Part shown: one piece after another, positions 17,175-25,897 of the stretch
Position numbering within the stretch: position 1 is the first letter of the stretch
Layout of the letters: each line of letters starts with the position of its first letter
Origin: Holophagales bacterium
GTDB taxonomy: Bacteria > Acidobacteriota > Thermoanaerobaculia > UBA5066
Length of the DNA: 64,000 nucleotides
Direction: 5' to 3'
Assembly: GCA_016716705.1 (NCBI GenBank)
Contig: JADJVF010000015.1
Coordinates: forward strand, 109,156 to 173,155
Position numbers and translations under genes: made by a program
The notes under the pieces: model-generated
Told to the model about the DNA's origin: nothing
What the model saw: the letters and a program-made list of their open reading frames with translations, nothing else
The model's database searches: none

Positions 17175-17566
17175 TCAGGCCCCGGTGCCATCCTTGGGCC
17201 GGTGGAGCTCATCGACGTGGCCGTCGGGATAACCGACGAGGACGCGATCGGCCGTCCCCAGGAACAGCCCTGTGTCCACGACCCCGACGATCCCCAGCAA
17301 CGCCCGTTCGAGGTCGCGAGCCCGCAGTCCGTCACCTATCGGTTCCGTCGGCGCACAGTCGAGGACGAGATGTCCGGTCTCCGTGAGAAATGGGAGTCCG
17401 CCGCTCCCGTCCATGCGAACGGTTGGAACGAGACCGAGAGTCCTGACGGAACGCGTGACGAGTCCCCGTGTGAGGGGATCACCTCCACCGGGACGCGCCC
17501 CCTCTCGCCGAGCTCTTCGACGAGCTTGTCTTCTCCGACCAGGCTCACCTGACGGAGCGAGGCGGC
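17175..17566 (-). pseudogene. rpiA: Remnant of ribose-5-phosphate isomerase A (3' half, frameshifted)
   Basis: Two minus-strand frames together give only the C-terminal half of RpiA. The first part reads EDKLVEELGERGRVPVEVIP (about 17566-17476). After a frameshift near 17470-17480 the match continues as TRSVRTLGLVPTVRMDGSGG, then PFLTETGHLVLDC and GVVDTGLFLGTADRVLVG to the stop at 17175. The N-terminal half, with the phosphate-binding loop and catalytic Asp/Lys, is absent: the remnant begins right after the stop of the glucoamylase gene. Position beside gnd and zwf fits a former pentose-phosphate cluster. A functional isomerase (RpiA or RpiB) would have to be elsewhere. Confidence 0.8.
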
Positions 17567-17567
17567 G

Positions 17568-19973
17568 TCATCGCGCAGCCAGAACGCCGACCTCGAAGTC
17601 CTTCCCCTCCCAGCGCTCCTCATCCGTCCAGAAGAAGGAGAAGCGGATTCGGCCGTACGGCTGAGGCAGGTCGGAAATGTCGACGTATTGGATTCCCAGG
17701 ACCGTCGACGTGGACGGCAAGTCCTGGAAGCTCTCCCAGTCGTTCCTCGTCCACCGGAGAAGAAACGGCGACTCGGCCTGGAAGCGAAGGAGAAACCCCT
17801 GACGGACGGTCGCGACCTGGCGGCGGCGTTTCCAGATCTCGACAGGCTTGTGGGGGCGTCTCCCGGAGAGATAGCGCTCCGCCACCTCGGGAACGAGGTC
17901 GAACACCTTTCCGTCGGCTGCCGATCGGAGCAGCTTGACGTACTCCGCATGCGCCCACATCAGTGGCCGGGCGGAACCGGTGGGCTGACCCAGGAACATG
18001 AAGACGTCCGGCCGGTCCGGTTCGTCCCAGACCTGCTCCGGGAGGAGCTCGGTCGGGGAAGCGAATCCTCCGAGGGCCCGGAGGTACGGACTCGCAGACC
18101 GTCCGGCGGCCAGCTCGTAGTGGCCCCGTTCCCCTGTGAGCAATGGCCACGCGCGCCCTTTTCCGTGACCGACGAACGGCCCGCCGTCTTCTCGCTGGCC
18201 ATATCCGTCGTGGTTGTATCTCCTCCAGCACGGGCCGCTCGGCGTGTCCACCTTGAGCACGGCATCCAGGGCGCGCACGGAATCCACGATGGTCGGATCG
18301 TCCGCCCTCCGGATCCCGTACCGAACGAGCTCCAGGAACCCTCCGTCGACGATCTCCTTCGCCGGAAATTGCCAGGGGCCGCCCGGCGCCTGGTTCGCCA
18401 GCGCCAGGATTCCCTGGTTGGGATCTTCGACGGGGGCAGGGTCGTCGACGTCCACCGGGAGGATTCGGATGTAGTGCCTCGGGATGCCGGGGACGAGCGT
18501 TCCTTCGGTGGTCACCGTCCAGGCTTCGACGTGACACTCGAGGAAGTCTGCGTACTCCTCGAGGAAGACGGCCGTGGCCTCGTCGCCCCGTTCGCGGGCG
18601 AACGAGGCGGCACAGACGAGCGCGGCGATGTTGGAGGCGATCGTGGATGGAGAGTAGCCTGCGGCCTCTTCCCACCTTTCCTGTCGCGTCGCGGGACCGT
18701 GGAGGATCAGGTAGCGCGCCGCCTTCATCACCATCGGGTAGGGGTCGAAGCCCTCGAGTCCTCCTCGACGCAGGAGGCGCCATGCGAGCAGGACGGGAAA
18801 CGCGACCTCGTCGAGCTGGATCCCTTTCCAGTAGGACTCGCCGTCGATCCAGAAGTTCTGGGAGAAGCCGCCGTCCGCGTGCTGGCTGACGGCCAGGTAG
18901 ATCAGGGCCCGCAGGGGCGAGCCCGTGTTCCCCGCCGCCAGGAGGCCCGTGGCGGTATGGACGAGGTCGCGCGTCCAGACGAGGTGGTATCCCCCGCGGT
19001 CGTCGTCGCCCTTCGCCTCCCCCCACGGAATCGAAAGCGAGGCGATGAAGGCGCCGGGGTACGACTTGTCCTCGTGCGCGAGCAGGAGGCTGCAGCTCCC
19101 GCGATAGAGCTTCCCCTCGTCGTGCGACGCGTCGTCGAGCGGCAGCAGGCGTGCGCCCGACCGGTTCCATTGCTCCGTGTATCGTTTCCGATGCTCGTCG
19201 AAGGGAACCGCGAGGGACTCGAGGAGCGCCGTCACTGCGCCGTGGAGACCATCGCCGAAGGCGAGCCCCAGCGTGAACTGGCGAGTATCTCCAAGGTCCA
19301 GCTCGCCGGTGAGGGCGACGTTTCCGTCGGTCGCCCGCTCGAACTCCCAGTCCATCCGGAAGTCGGTGGCAAGGTCCGTCCAGCCGTCGCTCTGGCCCAC
19401 GTAGCCGCAGGACAGGCGCGAGAAGGGGATCGTCGCGGCCAGCGCGAGCCAGACCCCGTCCTTCTCGGCGGTCAGGATCTTCCTGCCGGCGATCTCCATC
19501 ACGGCTGCGTTGTTTCCCGACCCGCCCATGCCCAGGTGCGGAGCGCACAGGACGTAGAGCCTAAGCCTTCTCAGGAACGATTCTTCCCCGGAGAGGATCG
19601 TGTTCACGAGCAGGCACGGTTGATGCGGGTCGGAAAGGACCTCTTTCGCGAGGGCATAGCGCCCCTCCGGGTCTGAGTTCGCGATCCTGTACCCGAGGAC
19701 ACTCGCGGAGAGACGTTCCGTGGTCGAACGGAGATCGCGCTTCTCCTCCTGGAAGAAGCTCTCGCCATCCGTGACGAGGAGCTGGAGATCGCGGATCTGC
19801 GGCCGGTCGACGGTGGGGTAGTAGACCTCGGTGACGACCCCGTTCCAGATCGTGAACCAGAGCCGGCTCGAGCTGGAATACGCCGTGCCGACCCCGTCTT
19901 TCGCGGCGTGGGTCCAACGAGGTGGAATCCCGGGCCACCCGAAAGCCACTCTCTGATCGGGCTCGTTACTGAT
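17568..19973 (-). CDS. Glycoside hydrolase family 15 glucoamylase-like enzyme
   Basis: A GH15 protein of about 801 residues releasing glucose from alpha-glucans (glucoamylase or glucodextranase type), with no signal peptide, so probably cytosolic. Diagnostic segments are FGWPGIPPRWTHAAKDGVGTAYS at the N-terminus, an N-terminal beta-sandwich, then the (alpha/alpha)6 barrel with GGYHLVWTRDLVHTATGLLA and the acidic segment GRAWPLLTGERGHYELAAG. A C-terminal beta domain ends near 17568. The expected first codon is ATC at 19973, with an excellent GGAAGGGAG site 5 bp upstream and the family N-terminus starting there; no ATG, GTG or TTG fits as well (GTG at 19949 would remove eight residues and lacks a ribosome site; an in-frame TTG lies further upstream). 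It is divergent from gnd-zwf, suggesting glycogen-derived glucose feeding the pentose-phosphate route. Confidence 0.88.
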   Translation of the reverse strand: MSNEPDQRVAFGWPGIPPRWTHAAKDGVGTAYSSSSRLWFTIWNGVVTEVYYPTVDRPQIRDLQLLVTDGESFFQEEKRDLRSTTERLSASVLGYRIANSDPEGRYALAKEVLSDPHQPCLLVNTILSGEESFLRRLRLYVLCAPHLGMGGSGNNAAVMEIAGRKILTAEKDGVWLALAATIPFSRLSCGYVGQSDGWTDLATDFRMDWEFERATDGNVALTGELDLGDTRQFTLGLAFGDGLHGAVTALLESLAVPFDEHRKRYTEQWNRSGARLLPLDDASHDEGKLYRGSCSLLLAHEDKSYPGAFIASLSIPWGEAKGDDDRGGYHLVWTRDLVHTATGLLAAGNTGSPLRALIYLAVSQHADGGFSQNFWIDGESYWKGIQLDEVAFPVLLAWRLLRRGGLEGFDPYPMVMKAARYLILHGPATRQERWEEAAGYSPSTIASNIAALVCAASFARERGDEATAVFLEEYADFLECHVEAWTVTTEGTLVPGIPRHYIRILPVDVDDPAPVEDPNQGILALANQAPGGPWQFPAKEIVDGGFLELVRYGIRRADDPTIVDSVRALDAVLKVDTPSGPCWRRYNHDGYGQREDGGPFVGHGKGRAWPLLTGERGHYELAAGRSASPYLRALGGFASPTELLPEQVWDEPDRPDVFMFLGQPTGSARPLMWAHAEYVKLLRSAADGKVFDLVPEVAERYLSGRRPHKPVEIWKRRRQVATVRQGFLLRFQAESPFLLRWTRNDWESFQDLPSTSTVLGIQYVDISDLPQPYGRIRFSFFWTDEERWEGKDFEVGVLAAR

Positions 19974-20123
19974 GGCGGCTCCCTTCCGTGACGTATTCTG
20001 TGACAAGAAGATCCAATCCCGCCGCGGGAAGGGACCGTCGGCGATGCGGCGGTCCCCAGGGCTCCCGGGAGAAATCCGGGAACAACCGTCCGGTCTCCCG
20101 CAACGGGAGGAAGAGGCGACGAG

Positions 20124-21134
20124 ATGCAGGTCGGAATGATCGGACTGGGCCGAATGGGCGGGAACATGGCGCGGCGCCTGATGCGAAAGGGACACTCGTG
20201 CGTCGTCTACGACCGCAGCCCGGAAGCGGTCGCCCCTCTGGTCGCGGAGGGGACCGAGGGGGCGGCGACGGTCGCCGAGTTCGTCACCCGCCTCGGGACC
20301 CCGCGGGTCGTGTGCCTGATGGTCCCCGCGGCGTTCGTCGATTCCTCCCTCGACGAGCTCGAGCCACTTCTCGTGGAAGGCGACACCGTGATCGACGGCG
20401 GGAACTCCCACTACCAGGATGACCTGACCCGCGCCGCGCGGCTCGGCCGAAGGGGGATCCACTACGTCGACATGGGGACGAGCGGCGGCGTCTGGGGACT
20501 CGACCGCGGCTACTGCCTGATGATCGGCGGAGAGAAGGCCGTGGTGGAGCGTCTCGAGCCGCTCTTCGCCGCGCTCGCGCCGGGCCGGGGCGACATCCCC
20601 CCCACTCCCGGACGCGATTCGGCCGGGGGCACCTCCGAGTGCGGATGGCTCCACTGTGGACCGACGGGAGCCGGGCACTTCGTGAAGATGGTCCACAACG
20701 GGATCGAGTACGGGCTGATGGCGGCCTACGCGGAAGGGTTCAACATCCTCAAGAATGCCAACGCCGGCCGGGCGGGCTTCGAGAAGGACGCCGAGACGAC
20801 GCCGCTCCGGAACCCGGCGCAGTACCAGTACGACCTCGACCTGGCCGCCATCGCCGAGCTCTGGCGGCGCGGCAGCGTTGTCACGTCGTGGCTCCTCGAC
20901 CTGACCGCCCAGGCTCTCGTGCGCGATCCGGCGCTCGAGACCTTCGAGGGGAGGGTGTCCGATTCCGGCGAGGGGCGCTGGACGGTGGCGGCCGCCAACG
21001 ACCTCGGCGTTCCCGCGAACGTCCTCGCGGCCGCGCTCTTCGGCCGCTTCGCCTCGCGGGGGCACGAGCTGTTCCAGAACAAGATCCAGTCGGCCATGCG
21101 CTTCGGCTTCGGCGGTCACCTGGAGAAGAAGTAG
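20124..21134 (+). CDS. gnd: 6-phosphogluconate dehydrogenase (decarboxylating)
   Basis: A 336-residue enzyme converting 6-phosphogluconate to ribulose-5-phosphate and CO2. This is the short GndA/YqeC type, lacking the long C-terminal domain of E. coli Gnd. The Rossmann motif GMIGLGRMGGNMARRL, the substrate block DGGNSHYQDD, VDMGTSGGVWG and the catalytic Lys/Asn block HFVKMVHNGIEYG are all present. Short forms often prefer NAD. The ATG follows GGAGGAAGAGGCG. A CTCCCG-caa-CGGGAG hairpin (about 20095-20109) sits over the ribosome-site region. It is followed 2 bp after its stop by zwf. Confidence 0.95.
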   Translation: MQVGMIGLGRMGGNMARRLMRKGHSCVVYDRSPEAVAPLVAEGTEGAATVAEFVTRLGTPRVVCLMVPAAFVDSSLDELEPLLVEGDTVIDGGNSHYQDDLTRAARLGRRGIHYVDMGTSGGVWGLDRGYCLMIGGEKAVVERLEPLFAALAPGRGDIPPTPGRDSAGGTSECGWLHCGPTGAGHFVKMVHNGIEYGLMAAYAEGFNILKNANAGRAGFEKDAETTPLRNPAQYQYDLDLAAIAELWRRGSVVTSWLLDLTAQALVRDPALETFEGRVSDSGEGRWTVAAANDLGVPANVLAAALFGRFASRGHELFQNKIQSAMRFGFGGHLEKK

Positions 21135-21136
21135 AG

Positions 21137-22543
21137 ATGGCGGACGAGTCGCGGCTCCCGTCCGACGCCTTCGTCTTCTTCGGGGCGAGCGGCGACCTGG
21201 CCTACAAGAAGATCTTCCCGGCTCTCCAGGCACTGTCCCGGCGAGGAAGGCTGGACGTCCCGGTCGTCGGTGTGGCGAAGTCCGGCTGGAGCCGTGATCA
21301 GCTCCTCGAACGGTGCCGGGCCAGCCTGGCCGAGCACGGTGGCGGGATCGACGAGCCTGCGTTCGCCCGCCTGGCGCCGCACCTGAAGTACGTGGACGGC
21401 GACTACAACGACGCCGCGACCTTCGCGAGCGTCAGGGCCGAGCTCGGGCCGGCAGCGCACCCCACCCACTACCTGGCCATCCCGCCCAGCATGTTTCCGG
21501 TGGTGGCGAGCCAGCTTGGCCGGGCGGGGCTCACCGCCGGGGCCCGCGTCGTCGTGGAGAAGCCCTTCGGGCGCGACCTGGCGTCGGCGCGATTCCTGAA
21601 CCGCACTCTTCACGAGTTCTTCCCCGAGGAGAACGTGTTTCGGATCGACCACTTCCTCGGGAAGGAGGCGGTTCAGAACATCCTCTACTTTCGCTTTGCC
21701 AATGCCTTCCTCGAGCCGATCTTCGACCGCCGGTACGTCGAGGACGTCCAGATCACGATGGCCGAGAGTTTCGGAGTGGCCGGTCGAGGCACCTTCTACG
21801 AGGAGGCGGGCGTCATCCGCGACGTCATCCAGAACCACCTGTTCCAGGTCGTCAGCTACCTCGCGATGGAGGCCCCTTCCGGCATGCACGCGGAGGCGAT
21901 CCGCGACGAGCAGGCGAAGGTTCTTCGGACGATCCGGCCGCTCGACGCCGGGAGTCTCGTCCGCGGGCAGTTCCGCGGCTACCGCGACGAACCCGGTGTG
22001 GCCCCGGGTTCACTGGTGCCCACCTACGCCGCGCTGCGGCTCCAGGTTTCCTCGTGGAGGTGGGACGGCGTGCCGTTCCACGTGCGGGCGGGCAAGTGCC
22101 TCGCCACGACGGCCACCGAGGTCTTCATCAAGCTGCGGAATCCGCCGCCGGTGGTGTTCTCCGAACCGTTCCCACCTCTGGCCAACTACCTCCGCTTCCG
22201 CCTGAGCCCCGAGGTCGTCATCGCGCTCGGAGCTCGGGTCAAGCGTCCCGGGGAAGGGATGGCCGGCAGGCCCGTCGAACTGTCGGTCGTCGAGCATCCC
22301 GCGCAGGGAATCGACGGAAGGATGGGCGACTACGAACGCCTCCTCGGAGACGCGATGGGGGGCGACGCGACGCTCTTCGCGCGCGAGGACGCCGTCGAGG
22401 CGGCGTGGGCCATCGTCGACCCCGTCCTCGAGGCCTCCGACTCGCTTCACGAGTACGAGCCCGGAAGCTGGGGCCCGGCGCAGGCAGAGCAGCTGGTTGC
22501 CGACGTCGGGGGCTGGAAATCGCCGGAAGCGGACGCGGCCTGA
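21137..22543 (+). CDS. zwf: Glucose-6-phosphate 1-dehydrogenase
   Basis: A 468-residue NADP-dependent glucose-6-phosphate dehydrogenase, the first step of the oxidative pentose-phosphate pathway. The nucleotide motif is FFGASGDLAYKKIFPAL, the active-site block RIDHFLGKEAVQN with the catalytic His, and EKPFGRDL. The start at 21137 immediately follows the gnd stop, and the preceding gene's 3' end provides a GGAGAAGAAG ribosome site. Both oxidative dehydrogenases are therefore made from one transcript. The length is normal. Confidence 0.95.
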   Translation: MADESRLPSDAFVFFGASGDLAYKKIFPALQALSRRGRLDVPVVGVAKSGWSRDQLLERCRASLAEHGGGIDEPAFARLAPHLKYVDGDYNDAATFASVRAELGPAAHPTHYLAIPPSMFPVVASQLGRAGLTAGARVVVEKPFGRDLASARFLNRTLHEFFPEENVFRIDHFLGKEAVQNILYFRFANAFLEPIFDRRYVEDVQITMAESFGVAGRGTFYEEAGVIRDVIQNHLFQVVSYLAMEAPSGMHAEAIRDEQAKVLRTIRPLDAGSLVRGQFRGYRDEPGVAPGSLVPTYAALRLQVSSWRWDGVPFHVRAGKCLATTATEVFIKLRNPPPVVFSEPFPPLANYLRFRLSPEVVIALGARVKRPGEGMAGRPVELSVVEHPAQGIDGRMGDYERLLGDAMGGDATLFAREDAVEAAWAIVDPVLEASDSLHEYEPGSWGPAQAEQLVADVGGWKSPEADAA

Positions 22544-22578
22544 CTTCTCTCGCCATCGATCGCGTCGCCTCTCCTTAA

Positions 22579-22640
22579 CGGCATGCGCCCTGCCTGGTAC
22601 GAAGGTTGCGTGTTGCCGGGTGGCCCCCAGGCGCATGCCG
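22579..22640 (+). other. Structured leader upstream of the GGDEF gene
   Basis: CGGCATGCGCC (22579-22589) pairs perfectly with GGCGCATGCCG (22630-22640), enclosing a 40-nt segment that itself contains CCTGG/CCAGG pairing. It lies 33 bp before the TTG start of the diguanylate cyclase gene. It does not match the c-di-GMP riboswitch consensus that I know. It may be a regulatory leader or a terminator remnant after zwf. Confidence 0.4.
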
Positions 22641-22672
22641 GCTGGTCGTGCAGGCAGAAGGAAGGAGAAGCG

Positions 22673-23638
22673 TTGGAGATCCGGGGAGACGTTTGGAAAG
22701 GAGCGCCCGACGGCCCGCGCTACCGGTGGGAGACGGCCGGGCCAACGGGTCTCTTCTCCTCCCTCGGGAGCCTGTCGGCAGGGCTCGTCCTCTCCGGATC
22801 GCTTGCTGCCCTCCTGTTGGTCGGCATCGCCGACTTCCTGGCGCCGGGTCAGGTGAGTCTCGCCGTCTTCAACGTGATCCCGGTCTTCGTTGCGACCATG
22901 AGGCTCGGCCGAAAGGCGGGATTTCCGCTCGCGACACTCGCCGCCTTCTCTTGGTTCTTGTCCGAGGTCGTCCACCGGGAGGCGCACGGCCTGTCCACGC
23001 TTTTCGGCTGGGACCTGACGTCGCGGCTCCTCTTCTTCTGGGTCATCGCGGAGCTTGCTCACCAGCTCCGGAAGGCGCTCGAGCTGGCGCGGCACGAGGG
23101 GCGAACCGACCCCCTGACGGGGCTCCTCAACCGCCGTGCGTTCTTCGAGCTCGCGGAAGCGGCTCTCCGAAGATCCCGGGAGAGCTCCGATCCGCTGGCT
23201 GTCGCCTACGTCGACGTCGACGACTTCAAGACGGTCAACGACGCTCTCGGCCACGAGACCGGCGATACCCTCCTCCGGGCGCTCGGGCTCGCTCTGCGGA
23301 GCAGCGCCCGAAGCGGCGACGTCGTCGCCAGGCTGGGAGGCGACGAGTTCGCGGTCCTCCTTCCGTCAACGGGCCTCCTGGAGGCTCGTGCGGTGGGCTG
23401 CAAGCTCGAGGCGCTGATCGCGGAGACATTGGCCTCGACAGAGATCTCAGCGGGCGCGAGCATTGGCGTTTCCGTGGCTTCCGGCGGGACGCCGAACGTC
23501 GATGCGCTTCTGCATGCTGCCGACTCGGCGATGTTCCACGCCAAGCGCGAGCGCAAGGAGAATGGTGCTTCCGAAGGCGCTCAGGCGGCCGGCTACGGAG
23601 CCGGACAGCCGCCCAGTAGGCGCCGCGCCGACGGGTAG
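22673..23638 (+). CDS. Membrane-anchored diguanylate cyclase (GGDEF)
   Basis: A 321-residue protein predicted to make cyclic di-GMP. Three to four hydrophobic segments (about 30-120: LSAGLVLSGSLAALLLVGIADFL, VSLAVFNVIPVFVATM, FPLATLAAFSWFL, LTSRLLFFWVIAELAHQL) precede a GGDEF domain. Its active-site loop is RLGGDEFAVLLP, with upstream DPLTGLLNRRAF and DVDDFKTVND. No RxxD inhibitory site is visible before GGDEF, so product inhibition may be absent. The start was set at TTG 22673 because a perfect AAGGAG lies 5 bp upstream; an ATG at 22583 in the same frame has no ribosome site and falls inside the leader hairpin. Confidence 0.85.
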   Translation: MEIRGDVWKGAPDGPRYRWETAGPTGLFSSLGSLSAGLVLSGSLAALLLVGIADFLAPGQVSLAVFNVIPVFVATMRLGRKAGFPLATLAAFSWFLSEVVHREAHGLSTLFGWDLTSRLLFFWVIAELAHQLRKALELARHEGRTDPLTGLLNRRAFFELAEAALRRSRESSDPLAVAYVDVDDFKTVNDALGHETGDTLLRALGLALRSSARSGDVVARLGGDEFAVLLPSTGLLEARAVGCKLEALIAETLASTEISAGASIGVSVASGGTPNVDALLHAADSAMFHAKRERKENGASEGAQAAGYGAGQPPSRRRADG

Positions 23639-23849
23639 CTCGCGTGCCGTGCGTGCCCCGGTGGCACCTCGGGACGGCAGGAGGCCAGGTCTGGAGCCGG
23701 AGCCAGTTCGAGCAGTCGACGTCCCCGCCGGTCCCTACGCCTTTCACCCCGGAGGATGAGGACCAACGTCGTCTGGCAGCGACGCCGCGTGCCCTCCGGG
23801 CAGGAACCGGGCCCGCGTCGTCGGACCCCGGTGCGTCGGGGCGTACGAC

Positions 23850-24257
23850 TCAGCCTTTCTCCGCCTTTCCGGCGACAGCCGGCTCGTATTCCTCGAAGGG
23901 GCCCTCCGTCGCCCGGCTCCGGTCGCGGTAGCAGCAACGGCCGGTCTTCTCGTGACCGGCGTAATGTGCTTCGAAGGAGCGGCATGCTTCGGGCCGCCGG
24001 AGCCATTGACCGTCTGTCCCGAGGCAATGCTCGAGGAGAACCGGGAACTCCCCTTCGGGCCGGATCTCGAGGATCGTCACCTCGCCCGGCTCCGCTTTCT
24101 CGTCGCCGAGACGCTCGAGGAGAGAGCAGAGTGTGTCGGACACATAGCTCTCGGTCATCCCCTCGACGCCCGACACTTTCACCCGGGCCTCGTACGTGTA
24201 GGGAAGGCGGTGGTCGTACTTCGACTTCGGCCCAAGGATGCTCCTGAGGACGCTCAT
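23850..24257 (-). CDS. Hypothetical protein with C-terminal Cys/His cluster
   Basis: A 135-residue soluble protein that I do not recognise. It begins MSVLRSILGPKSKYDHRLPY and contains an acidic middle (EKAEPGEVTILEIRPEGE). The last third is rich in Cys and His (HCLGTD, RPEACRSFEAHYAGHEKTGRCCYRDR), a pattern that could bind a metal. A good GGAAGGGAG site precedes the ATG by 7 bp, supporting real expression. It lies downstream of the sigma54 activator on the same strand, with 194 bp between them containing no recognisable gene. Confidence 0.65.
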   Translation of the reverse strand: MSVLRSILGPKSKYDHRLPYTYEARVKVSGVEGMTESYVSDTLCSLLERLGDEKAEPGEVTILEIRPEGEFPVLLEHCLGTDGQWLRRPEACRSFEAHYAGHEKTGRCCYRDRSRATEGPFEEYEPAVAGKAEKG

Positions 24258-24451
24258 CGGACGGCTCCCTTCCGACGGGGTGCGAGGCCGACTGCCGAAG
24301 CGCTCCGCGCGCCTCGCCGGATGGCGGCGGCACCCCGTCCAGAATACTGCTTCGTGAACCGTCGCGGGATTTGCATGGCGATGCCCGCGCCCGGCGTCAC
24401 CCGGACAGTGCCTGATCCTCCTGTTTCATGTTCCCTCGTGTCCTTTCTGCG

Positions 24452-25852
24452 TCAGCGAGAGCCGATCCGAAGCTCCCGCATCCGGCGCCAGAGCTTCGTC
24501 CGGCTCATCCCCAGCTCCGCCGCCGCCTTCGACCGGCTCCAGTGGTGTCGTTCGAGAGCGGCACGGATCGGCACTTCTTCGGGATCGGCCGTCAGCGGGG
24601 AGTTGCCGTCAGCGAACGCTGGGTCCGGATCCGGGGAGTGGAGGCGAGCGCGAATCGTTCCCGCCGGCCGGCTCTCCGGCGAGCGGATCTCGGCCGGAAG
24701 GTCTTCGAGCTGCACGGTCTGCCCGCGCCCGAGGGCGACCGCGTACTCCAGTGCGTTCTCCAGCTCGCGGACGTTGCCCGGCCAGTCGTAGCGTTCCAGC
24801 GCGGCGAGCGTGTCGGGCGAGAGCTGCACGGCACGTCCCGCGCGGCCTCCGATCCGGGCCAGGAGGTAGCGGGCGATGAGCTCCACGTCCTCGGATCTCT
24901 CGCGAAGGGGCGGAACGTGGATCGGGACGACGCGGAGACGGTAGTAGAGGTCCTCCCGGAAGCGTCCCTGGCGGATCGCCTCCTTCAGGTCCCGGTTCGT
25001 GGCGGCGACGATTCGCGCGTCGAGCGGCCGGGGCGTGCTCTCGCCGACCCGCTCGAAGAGCCGCTCCTGCAGGACGCGGAGGAGCTTGACCTGGACGGGA
25101 AGCGGGATGTCCCCTGCCTCGTCGAGGAAGAGAGTCCCGCCTTTTGCCAGGTCCAGCCGGCCCACGCGGTCCCGTACGGCCCCTGTAAAAGCGCCGCGCA
25201 CGTGCCCGAAGAGCTCGCTCTCGAGGAGGTCGGCCGGCAGCGCCGCGCAGCTGACCGCGACGAACGGGCCCCCGCTCCTCGGCGAGTGGGCGTGGAGGGC
25301 CCGCGCGAGGACCTCCTTGCCGGTCCCGCTCTCACCGGTGATGAGGACGTTCGCGTCGCTGCCGTGGAGCGACTCGACGAGGTGGACGATGCGCAGCATC
25401 TGCGGCGACCGGGCGACGAGCCCGTGGGAGACGAGGGCGCTCTGGAGAATCGTGTCGTCGTCCTCGGCGGGGCGGATCACGACGAGGTAGCGCGCTCTCG
25501 GGTCGCAGGCGCTGACGACGCCTTCGGCGAGGGGTGTCGTCGTCACCGAGACGAGGCGGGCGGCGTCCCGACCGCAGCGCAGGACGCCCCGCCGCCCCTC
25601 TTCGCGCCGCCCGAGGCGGAGCGACTCGCGAAGGGTCTCCTCGGGGCCGAAGAGGCGCGGCCCGAAGAGCGACTCGACGGGCTGGCCGATCATCTCGACG
25701 GAAGTGCCGCTTCCCGCCATCCGGTCGAGGGAGTGGCTCGCGCGGATGATGACGAACGCCTCGTCGAGGACGACGAGGGCGCGCCCGAGCGATTCGAAGA
25801 CCGCCTCGAGGTTCGACCAGTCAGGGGCTCTCTGCGTGGTCACGTTCTCCAT
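24452..25852 (-). CDS. Sigma54-dependent transcriptional activator (PAS-AAA+-Fis)
   Basis: A 466-residue enhancer-binding protein. The N-terminus is a PAS-like sensor (VFESLGRALVVLDEAFVIIRAS). The central AAA+ domain has Walker A GESGTGKE, the sigma54-contact loop GAFTGA, Walker B GTLFLDEAGDI and the arginine-finger region FREDLYYRLRV. The C-terminal Fis-type helix-turn-helix is RAALERHHWSRSKAAAELGMSRTKLWRRM. There is no receiver domain, so it is probably controlled by a ligand or partner through PAS. It lies 45 bp downstream of the DUF134-NifX gene on the same strand, a likely operon. Several -24/-12 promoter-like sites exist in the window, so it is one of two candidate activators. Confidence 0.92.
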   Translation of the reverse strand: MENVTTQRAPDWSNLEAVFESLGRALVVLDEAFVIIRASHSLDRMAGSGTSVEMIGQPVESLFGPRLFGPEETLRESLRLGRREEGRRGVLRCGRDAARLVSVTTTPLAEGVVSACDPRARYLVVIRPAEDDDTILQSALVSHGLVARSPQMLRIVHLVESLHGSDANVLITGESGTGKEVLARALHAHSPRSGGPFVAVSCAALPADLLESELFGHVRGAFTGAVRDRVGRLDLAKGGTLFLDEAGDIPLPVQVKLLRVLQERLFERVGESTPRPLDARIVAATNRDLKEAIRQGRFREDLYYRLRVVPIHVPPLRERSEDVELIARYLLARIGGRAGRAVQLSPDTLAALERYDWPGNVRELENALEYAVALGRGQTVQLEDLPAEIRSPESRPAGTIRARLHSPDPDPAFADGNSPLTADPEEVPIRAALERHHWSRSKAAAELGMSRTKLWRRMRELRIGSR

Positions 25853-25897
25853 CCGGCTCTCCAGGATCGGGAACCCGGCGCCGATTCTTCCGGAGGT

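Noticed and set aside
22583..22585. ATG start of the GGDEF protein
   Set aside because: No ribosome site, inside a hairpin arm and without conservation; the TTG at 22673 has a perfect AAGGAG.
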